From contig JAHBZL010000013.1 in assembly GCA_019635485.1 (NCBI GenBank), positions 52,340 through 116,339 on the forward strand: a DNA stretch of 64,000 bases, written 5' to 3'. This stretch comes from Piscinibacter sp. Its GTDB lineage: Bacteria; Pseudomonadota; Gammaproteobacteria; Burkholderiales; Burkholderiaceae_C. Below are positions 58,432 through 64,000 of the stretch, in pieces (the first letter of the stretch is position 1; each line of letters begins with the position of its first letter). The notes beneath the pieces are model-generated. The model worked only from the letters and a program-made list of their open reading frames with translations. It ran no database searches and was not told the DNA's origin. A program made the translations under genes and the position numbers.

Positions 58432-58625
58432 CGGCCCGGGCCCGGCGGCGTCGCCCGTGCGGCGCGGCGCGCAGGCAGCAGCTTCCACACCGCGCGCTTG
58501 GCCGCCTCGTCGAGCGTGGACCAGGCGGCGATCTCGTCGAGCGTGCGCAGGCAGCCCTCGCACCAGCCGGTCGCCGCGTTCATGCGGCAGACGTTGACGC
58601 AGGGCGACGGCACGGGGGGGCTCAT
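58428..58625 (-). CDS. DUF1289 small cysteine protein
   Basis: 65 residues with C-V-N-V-C and C-E-G-C-x-R-T-L-D-E-I-A-x-W, the DUF1289 pattern, thought to bind a metal. Lies between YbaK and isomerase-like genes with ATGA overlaps at both ends, so translation is coupled. Confidence 0.88.
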   Translation of the reverse strand: MSPPVPSPCVNVCRMNAATGWCEGCLRTLDEIAAWSTLDEAAKRAVWKLLPARRAARATPPGPGR

Positions 58626-59110
58626 GGCAGCTGCACGACGTCCGCGACCGGGGCGCCGGTCAGTGCCTCGAGCTGCGCGGGGCTCAGCTTGAAGACGCCG
58701 TTCGGATGACCGGCCGCGGCCCAGATCTCGCCGAAGCGGAACAGCTCGCGGTCGATCAGCGTGACCGGCGGCGTCGCGTGCGCCAGCGGCGAGACGCCGC
58801 CGATCGTGAAGCCGGTGCGCGCCTTGACGAACTCCGCATCGGCACGCCCGAGCGCGCCCACCTGCGCGGCGACCTTCTTCTCGTCGACGCGCCGGTCGCC
58901 CGAGGTCACGACAAGCACCGCCACGTCGTCGGTCTTGCGCCGGAAGATCACGCTCTTGGCGATCTGGCCGACCGCGATGCCCAGCGCATCGGCCGCTTCC
59001 TGCGAGGTGCGCGCCGCCACGTCGAGCCAGACCGGCACGTGCGGGTGGCCGCGCTCGGCGAGCGCCTGGGTGACGCGGCGGAAGCCTTCGGGCCGGTCAT
59101 CGATGGTCAT
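58622..59110 (-). CDS. YbaK/ProX-type aminoacyl-tRNA deacylase
   Basis: 162 residues. The YbaK fold has A-K-S-V-I-F-R near residue 51 (catalytic lysine), a G-G-V-S-P-L-A-H pocket near 103 and a closing G-x-P-x-x-x-F motif. These enzymes remove wrong amino acids from tRNA (Ala or Ser from tRNA-Pro and relatives). ATG at 59110 is 28 bases after the HMG-CoA lyase stop. Confidence 0.88.
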   Translation of the reverse strand: MTIDDRPEGFRRVTQALAERGHPHVPVWLDVAARTSQEAADALGIAVGQIAKSVIFRRKTDDVAVLVVTSGDRRVDEKKVAAQVGALGRADAEFVKARTGFTIGGVSPLAHATPPVTLIDRELFRFGEIWAAAGHPNGVFKLSPAQLEALTGAPVADVVQLP

Positions 59111-59138
59111 GACTGCCCCTCGTCGAACGAAGGCGTTC

Positions 59139-60053
59139 TCATGCGGCCGCCTTCCCGCGCTTGGCAAGCAGCGCCTTGCCGGCACGCGAGACCGGCGCGC
59201 GGTCGAGCACGCCGGAGATGAAGGCCCCGGCATCGACCAGCGCGTCGAGATCGACGCCGGTCTCGATGCCCAGGCCGTCGAGCATGAAGACCACGTCCTC
59301 GGTGGCGACGTTGCCTGTGGCGCCCTTCGCGTAGGGGCAGCCGCCGAGCCCGGCCACGCTGGCATCGAACACATGCAGACCCATCTCCAGGCAGGCGTAG
59401 ATGTTGGCCAGCGCCTGGCCGTAGGTGTCGTGGAAATGGCCGCTGACCTCGTCGAGCGGGAAGTGCTTCAGGGCCCGCTCCATCGCCGCCTGCACGCGCC
59501 GCGGCGTGCCGACGCCGATCGTGTCCGCGATGCCGCAGTGGTCCACGCCGATGCCCTTCATCAGCACGACGATCTTCTCGACCTCGTCGGCGCTCACCTC
59601 GCCCTGGTACGGGCAGCCGAGCGCGCAGGAGATCGCCGCGCGCACCTTGAGACCCTGTGCATGCGCCTCGCGCACGACCGGCGCGAAGCGCTCGACCGAT
59701 TCGGCGATCGAGCAGTTGATGTTGCGCTGGCTGAACGCCTCGCTGGCCGCGCCGAACACGACGATCTCGTCGGGCCGGGTCGGCAGCGCGGCCTCCAGAC
59801 CCTTCAGGTTGGGGGTCAGCACCGAGTAGCGCACACCGGCGCGGCGCTGCAGGCCGGCCATCACCTCGGCGTTGTCGGCCATCTGCGGCACCCATTTCGG
59901 GCTCACGAAGCTGGTCACCTCGATCTCGCGCAGGCCGGCCGCCTGCAGCCGGTGCACGAGTTCGATCTTGTGCGCCGTGCCGACGGGCTGCTTCTCGTTC
60001 TGCAGGCCGTCGCGCGGGCCCACGTCCACCAATGTCACCGCGGAAGGAAACAT
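59139..60053 (-). CDS. liuE: Hydroxymethylglutaryl-CoA lyase
   Basis: 304-residue TIM-barrel lyase. V-G-P-R-D-G-L-Q-N-E near residue 11 (metal and catalytic Arg), S-F-V-S-P-K-W-V-P-Q, H-F-H-D-T-Y-G (metal His) and the G-L-G-G-C-P-Y-A-K-G-A-T-G-N signature with the catalytic Cys. It splits HMG-CoA to acetoacetate and acetyl-CoA, the last step of leucine breakdown. Acetoacetate also links to the 3-hydroxybutyrate economy of the window. Confidence 0.94.
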   Translation of the reverse strand: MFPSAVTLVDVGPRDGLQNEKQPVGTAHKIELVHRLQAAGLREIEVTSFVSPKWVPQMADNAEVMAGLQRRAGVRYSVLTPNLKGLEAALPTRPDEIVVFGAASEAFSQRNINCSIAESVERFAPVVREAHAQGLKVRAAISCALGCPYQGEVSADEVEKIVVLMKGIGVDHCGIADTIGVGTPRRVQAAMERALKHFPLDEVSGHFHDTYGQALANIYACLEMGLHVFDASVAGLGGCPYAKGATGNVATEDVVFMLDGLGIETGVDLDALVDAGAFISGVLDRAPVSRAGKALLAKRGKAAA

Positions 60054-60081
60054 GAAATAAGTCTCACCGGTATGCCACGCC

Positions 60082-60099
60082 GAGGGGAGGCTTCCCCTC
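60082..60099. other. Strong stem-loop in a divergent leader
   Basis: Perfect 7-base arms GAGGGGA (60082-60088) and TCCCCTC (60093-60099) with a 4-base loop, in the 107-base region between HMG-CoA lyase (minus) and the small plus-strand gene. It lies in both 5' leaders, so it is not a terminator of either; it could be an operator or leader structure. Confidence 0.5.
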
Positions 60100-60160
60100 A
60101 GCTAGGGATGGTCGAAACAGGTCTGATACAGGAAGATACAACCACCTCGAAGGATCCCCC

Positions 60161-60538
60161 GTGGACACCAGCACCCGCCTGCGACTCGCGACCCGCATCC
60201 ATTTTGCGCTGCTGCGCCAGTACGGCGAGCACGTCGAGATCGGAAGCCTGCTCAAGGGTGGGGCCGATGTGCGCGAGGCGATGTGGGTGTGCGAGGCCTC
60301 GGGCAACGCCGAGCTGGCCTCGATGGCGCGCCGGCTGCGGCTGGGTGAACTCGCCGACGGCAAGGCTGCCACGGCGCCCTCCCGTCCCGCGCCGCAGGAG
60401 GCGGCCTGGGCGGGCGACACGTCCGGCTTCGGTGTCTCGCGTCCGCCCGAGCTCGAAGAGCCTGCTGCCGCGGCCGGTTCGAGCTGGTTGCGCCCGGCCA
60501 GCTGGCTCAAGCGCGCCGCTGCCCCGAAGCATCACTGA
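60161..60538 (+). CDS. Hypothetical protein, 125 residues
   Basis: GTG start with AAGGA before it. The first 65 residues look folded and helical (L-R-L-A-T-R-I-H-F-A-L-L-R-Q-Y-G), the rest is Ala/Pro/Glu-rich and probably disordered, ending in basic residues. No family recognised. It is opposite in direction to the leucine genes on either side, ending 30 bases from the end of the carboxylase gene. Confidence 0.6.
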   Translation: MDTSTRLRLATRIHFALLRQYGEHVEIGSLLKGGADVREAMWVCEASGNAELASMARRLRLGELADGKAATAPSRPAPQEAAWAGDTSGFGVSRPPELEEPAAAAGSSWLRPASWLKRAAAPKHH

Positions 60539-60568
60539 ACCGCGCATCGGCGGGCCGCTCCGGCCGGC

Positions 60569-62569
60569 TCACTCGATCGGCGCGAGGCGCAGCAGTTCCG
60601 CGCCTTCGAGCACCTGATCACCCACCGCGTAGAGCAGTTCCGCCACGGTACCGTCGCGCGGCGCCGTCAGCGTGTGCTCCATCTTCATCGCCTCCATGAC
60701 GGCCAGCGGCTGACCCTGCGTGACCGCCTCGCCGGGCCGCGCGAGCAGCGCGATCACCTTGCCCGGCATCGGCGCACTGAGGCGCCCGCCCTCGGCCGCG
60801 CCCTCGCCGGCATGCGCGATCGGGTCGACATGCGTCAGCAGCGCCGAGCCTTCGGCGGCGAACACGCCGAGCCGTTCGCCCACGGCATGCACCGCCAGCG
60901 ACCAGCGCCGCTCGCCCAGCGTCACGTCGTGGCGCGCGCCGCCGCGCGCGACACAGGCGAACGGCCAGCGTTCGCCGCCGTGCACCAGCACCTGCTCTCC
61001 GCGGTGCGAGCGTTCGAGCGTGAACACCTGGTGCGCGCCGTGCACCTCGAGGTCGAAACGGCGCAGCGCCGCGCCGTGCAGCCGCCACGCGTCGCGGCGT
61101 GACCAGGGGTCGGCATCCTGCGCGGCGGCTTCGACGGCGAGCGCATGCGCCACCGCGCCGGCGGCGGCCACCGGCAGCGCGAGCGGAGGCGCGTCGAACA
61201 GCGCGGCGCGCTCGCGCTCGATCAGCGCGGTATCGAGGTCGGGCTGCGCGAACGAACGCGTTCCGACGACACGGCGCAGGAAGGCCACGTTGTTGTGCAC
61301 GCCGACGATGTGCATCTGCGCCAGCGCCGCATCGAGCCGCGCCAGCGCCTGTGCGCGGTCGGCGCCGTGCACGATCAGCTTGGCGATCATCGAGTCGTAG
61401 TGCGGCGAGATCGCGTCGCCTTCGCGCACGCCGGCGTCGATGCGCACCGAGCCACGCTCGAATGCCGTGGCCTCGGGTGTGCGGTACACCTGCAGCGTGC
61501 CGGTGGCCGGCAGGAACTGCGCGTCCGGGTTCTCGGCGCAGATGCGCGCCTCGATCGCGTGGCCGTGGCGCTGTAGCTGGTCCTGCCGCAGCGGCAGCGG
61601 CTCGCCGGCAGCCACGCGCAGCTGCCACTCGACCAGGTCGAGCCCGGTGATCGCCTCGGTGACCGGGTGCTCGACCTGCAGCCGCGTGTTCATCTCCATG
61701 AAGAAGAAGCGCAGGTCGCCGTCCTCGGTCGGCTCGGCGATGAACTCCACCGTGCCGGCACCGACGTAGCCGACCGCCTGGGCCGCGGCCACCGCAGCCG
61801 CCCCCATCTCGGCGCGGCGCGCCTCGCCGAGCCCGGGGGCCGGCGCCTCCTCGAGCACCTTCTGGTGGCGCCGCTGCACCGAACAGTCGCGCTCGAACAG
61901 GTAGACGCAGTGGCCGTGCGCGTCCGCGAACACCTGGATCTCGATGTGCCGCGGCCGCGTGACGTAGCGCTCGACCAGCACCGCGTCGTCACCGAAACTG
62001 TTGCGCGCCTCGCGCTGGCAGGAGGCGAGCGCGGCGGCGAACTCGTCGGCCTGCGTGACGATGCGCATGCCCTTGCCGCCGCCGCCCGCGCTGGCCTTGA
62101 TCAGCACCGGGAAGCCGATGCGCGCCGCCTCGCGCGCGAGCAGTGCCGGGTCCTGGTCGGCGCCGTGGTAACCCGGCACCAGCGGCACGCCGGCCCGCTC
62201 CATCAGCTGCTTGGATTCGGCCTTCAGTCCCATCGCCTTGATCGCCGACGGCGGCGGGCCGATGAAGGCCAGCCCGGCATCGGCGCAGGCCTGGGCAAAG
62301 TCCTCGTTCTCGCTCAGGAAGCCGTAGCCGGGATGCACGGCCTGCGCGCCGGTGGCCAGCGCGGCCGCGACGATGCGCTCGCCGCGCAGGTAGCTGTCGC
62401 GCGGCGCCGGGCCGCCGATCAGCACCGCCTCGTCGCAGGCCTGCACGTGCAGTGCGTCGGCGTCCGCCTCGGAGTACACGGCGACGGTGCGGATGCCGAG
62501 CCGGCGCGCGGTGGCGGCGACGCGGCACGCGATCTCTCCGCGGTTGGCGATCAGGATCTTGGAGAACAT
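60569..62569 (-). CDS. liuD: 3-methylcrotonyl-CoA carboxylase alpha (biotin-carrying) subunit
   Basis: 666 residues. Biotin carboxylase N-terminal and ATP-grasp domains (I-L-I-A-N-R-G-E-I-A-C-R at 5-16; K-A-S-A-G-G-G-G-K-G-M; E-M-N-T-R-L-Q-V-E-H), a middle domain, and a biotinyl domain with E-A-M-K-M-E-H (Lys near 632). Context with HMG-CoA lyase and methylglutaconyl-CoA hydratase supports the methylcrotonyl subunit rather than propionyl- or acetyl-CoA carboxylase. The beta subunit is not in the window and should lie to the right. Confidence 0.9.
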   Translation of the reverse strand: MFSKILIANRGEIACRVAATARRLGIRTVAVYSEADADALHVQACDEAVLIGGPAPRDSYLRGERIVAAALATGAQAVHPGYGFLSENEDFAQACADAGLAFIGPPPSAIKAMGLKAESKQLMERAGVPLVPGYHGADQDPALLAREAARIGFPVLIKASAGGGGKGMRIVTQADEFAAALASCQREARNSFGDDAVLVERYVTRPRHIEIQVFADAHGHCVYLFERDCSVQRRHQKVLEEAPAPGLGEARRAEMGAAAVAAAQAVGYVGAGTVEFIAEPTEDGDLRFFFMEMNTRLQVEHPVTEAITGLDLVEWQLRVAAGEPLPLRQDQLQRHGHAIEARICAENPDAQFLPATGTLQVYRTPEATAFERGSVRIDAGVREGDAISPHYDSMIAKLIVHGADRAQALARLDAALAQMHIVGVHNNVAFLRRVVGTRSFAQPDLDTALIERERAALFDAPPLALPVAAAGAVAHALAVEAAAQDADPWSRRDAWRLHGAALRRFDLEVHGAHQVFTLERSHRGEQVLVHGGERWPFACVARGGARHDVTLGERRWSLAVHAVGERLGVFAAEGSALLTHVDPIAHAGEGAAEGGRLSAPMPGKVIALLARPGEAVTQGQPLAVMEAMKMEHTLTAPRDGTVAELLYAVGDQVLEGAELLRLAPIE

Positions 62570-62577
62570 GGATTTCC

Positions 62578-63195
62578 TCAGGCGGAACGCGGACTCAGCC
62601 AGGTGGACACGCGGCGCAGCAGCGCGCGCAGGAACTTCCCGAGCACGACGATCAGCGTCACCATCAGCAGCACCGCCACCAGCAGCACTGCGAAGAACAC
62701 CACCGGGTGTTCCCACGACAGCCAAAGCGCCACCGGCACGCCGGCATCGCCGAGCAGCGAGAGCCCGAGGTTGGAGAACGGCTCGGGCGAGGTGTTGGCG
62801 GCGGCCCGCGTGGTCGCCTTCGCGACGTGGCTGGTCGCGGCCAGCGTGCCGCCCAGCAGGGCGGCCGCCGTGGCCCAGGTGGCGTGGTCACCGCCGAACA
62901 CCGCGGCCGCGAGCGCCGCGCCGGCCGGGATGCGCACCAGCGTGTGCAGCAGGTCCCAGACCGTGTCGACGCCGGGAATCTTGTCGGCCAGGAACTCCAC
63001 GGCCAGCATGAAGCCGCTCGCGCCCAGCATCACCGGCTGCTGCAGCAGCTTCAGCCCGTTCGGCAGCTCGACCCAGCCCAGCGTCCCCGCCAGGCCGGTG
63101 AGGAACACGACGAGGTACAGGCGCAGGCCGCTGGCCCAGCCGAGTGCCGCGGCGATCGCGAGCAGCTGCGCGGTGTCGAGGTCGACCGGCGTCAT
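62578..63195 (-). CDS. DUF4126 membrane protein
   Basis: 205 residues with about five membrane helices. G-W-A-S-G-L-R-L-Y-L-V-V-F near residue 20 is the usual DUF4126 start. Function unknown. ATG overlaps the hydratase stop (ATGA) and the carboxylase alpha starts 8 bases after it, so it is part of the leucine operon in transcription. Its role there is unexplained. Confidence 0.85.
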   Translation of the reverse strand: MTPVDLDTAQLLAIAAALGWASGLRLYLVVFLTGLAGTLGWVELPNGLKLLQQPVMLGASGFMLAVEFLADKIPGVDTVWDLLHTLVRIPAGAALAAAVFGGDHATWATAAALLGGTLAATSHVAKATTRAAANTSPEPFSNLGLSLLGDAGVPVALWLSWEHPVVFFAVLLVAVLLMVTLIVVLGKFLRALLRRVSTWLSPRSA

Positions 63196-63992
63196 CCCGC
63201 CTCCCGCCACGACGGCGTGCGCTTGCCCAGGAAGGCCTGCACGCCTTCGCGCCCCTCGTCGCTGGCGCGGATGTCGGCGATGCGGCGCGCCGTGTCGTCG
63301 CGCAGCGCTTCATCGATCGACCGCCCGGCCACGTCCTGCACCAGCCGCTTGCAGGCGCGCACGGCCATCGGGCCGTTGGCCACCAGCGTGGCGACGATCT
63401 CGTCGACGCGCGTGTCGAGCGCCTCCGGCGTGCACAGCTCGTGCACGAAGCCCATCGCGTGCGCCTGCGCGGCATCGAAGCGCTCGGCGGTGATGAACCA
63501 GCGCCGCGCCGCCTGCTCGCCCATCGCGCGCACGACGTAGGGCGAGATGGTCGCCGGCAGCAACCCGAGCCGGGCCTCGCTGAGGCAGAAGCCCGCGGCG
63601 TCGGAGGCGACCAGCACGTCGCACACCGCCGCGAGGCCGACACCGCCGGCATAGCAGTCGCCGTGGATGCGGCCGACCACCGGCACCGGGCAGCGCCAGA
63701 GGGCCCACAGCATGTCCGCGAGGCGCTGCGCGTCGGCGCGGTTCTCCTCCCACGCATACCCGGCCATCGTGCGCATCCAGCCCAGATCCGCGCCGGCACA
63801 GAAGGCCTTGCCGTGGCCGCCGAGCACGACGCAGCGCAGCGTTGTGTCGTCGGCGAACGCGGTGAAAGCCTGCGTCAGCTCGGCGATCACGCCGTCGTTG
63901 AAGGCGTTGCGCACCTCGGGCCGGTTCAGGTACACGCGGGCCACCGGGCCGTCGCGGCGGATGTCCAGGGAGGTGGTGGTCATCGCTGTCAT
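63192..63992 (-). CDS. liuC: Methylglutaconyl-CoA hydratase (crotonase family)
   Basis: 266 residues. R-P-E-V-R-N-A-F-N near residue 24, oxyanion motif F-C-A-G-A-D-L-G-W-M, and G-D-C-Y-A-G-G-V-G-L-A. The L-G-W-M ending of the first motif and the place before the carboxylase alpha gene favour the leucine-pathway hydratase over a general enoyl-CoA hydratase. Two ATG candidates (63992 and 63983) exist; the upstream region is cut by the window end. Confidence 0.85.
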   Translation of the reverse strand: MTAMTTTSLDIRRDGPVARVYLNRPEVRNAFNDGVIAELTQAFTAFADDTTLRCVVLGGHGKAFCAGADLGWMRTMAGYAWEENRADAQRLADMLWALWRCPVPVVGRIHGDCYAGGVGLAAVCDVLVASDAAGFCLSEARLGLLPATISPYVVRAMGEQAARRWFITAERFDAAQAHAMGFVHELCTPEALDTRVDEIVATLVANGPMAVRACKRLVQDVAGRSIDEALRDDTARRIADIRASDEGREGVQAFLGKRTPSWREAG

Positions 63993-64000
63993 CGAGTGGT

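Noticed and set aside
60082-60099. Hairpin as a terminator
   Set aside because: It lies upstream of both neighbouring genes, not at a 3' end, so it was kept only as a leader structure or operator.

Overview
The window is GC-rich, densely packed bacterial chromosome with no rRNA, tRNA, insertion sequence, prophage or CRISPR array that I could see. Gene content (a second N-type ATP synthase operon, polyhydroxybutyrate (PHB) breakdown, Bug/TctC-type binding proteins, a MatB-type malonate pathway, acetate permease with a CrbS-like kinase, leucine catabolism) and codon use point to a betaproteobacterium of the order Burkholderiales, probably a PHB-using aerobe. Species is not determinable from the text alone.

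Layout. 1-5311 (minus): N-type ATPase operon atpD-C-(mini-ORF)-Q-B-E-F-A-G, with atpR missing, an FNR-like box and -10 upstream, and a duplicated piece of the atpG start between atpC and atpQ. 5634-8152 (plus): fasciclin lipoprotein and an iron-sulfur photolyase of the PhrB type. 8258-10432 (minus): secreted M36 metalloprotease. 10702-12796 (minus): methanethiol oxidase (SBP56) plus a small membrane protein. 12868-16236 (minus): tricorn-like protease.

16384-28270 (minus) is the most coherent system: a sigma54 activator, a lytic transglycosylase, a near-perfect -24/-12 promoter, and then an unbroken run of periplasmic binding protein, secreted PHB depolymerase, LivG, LivF, LivH, LivM, 3-hydroxybutyrate oligomer hydrolase and an alpha/beta hydrolase. 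I read this as a regulated unit that cuts extracellular PHB, imports the products by an ABC transporter of the branched-chain amino acid class, and finishes hydrolysis.

28474-33829 (plus): malonate utilisation (GntR regulator, malonyl-CoA decarboxylase, TctC-like binding protein, enoyl-CoA hydratase, malonyl-CoA synthetase), starting from an AT-rich promoter with a palindrome over the -10. 33826-35775: unknown lipoprotein; 35920-36159: Cys-rich CWC protein. 36151-42611 (minus): TonB-dependent receptor followed by a TPR hybrid histidine kinase.

42694-48408 (minus): two genes I cannot assign, a 191-residue protein and a 1707-residue beta-rich protein ending in a lamin-tail domain. 48508-57565 (minus): an acetate-permease operon (DUF485, actP, CBS/DUF294 nucleotidyltransferase, small membrane protein, symporter-fused kinase, single-domain regulator, and a DnaQ exonuclease fused to a degenerate kinase), preceded by tandem CTGAC repeats on an about 11-base period. 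57790-63992 (minus): leucine catabolism genes (3-methylglutaconyl-CoA hydratase, methylcrotonyl-CoA carboxylase alpha, HMG-CoA lyase) with DUF4126, YbaK, DUF1289 and a chromene-carboxylate isomerase-like protein, interrupted by one small opposite-strand gene.
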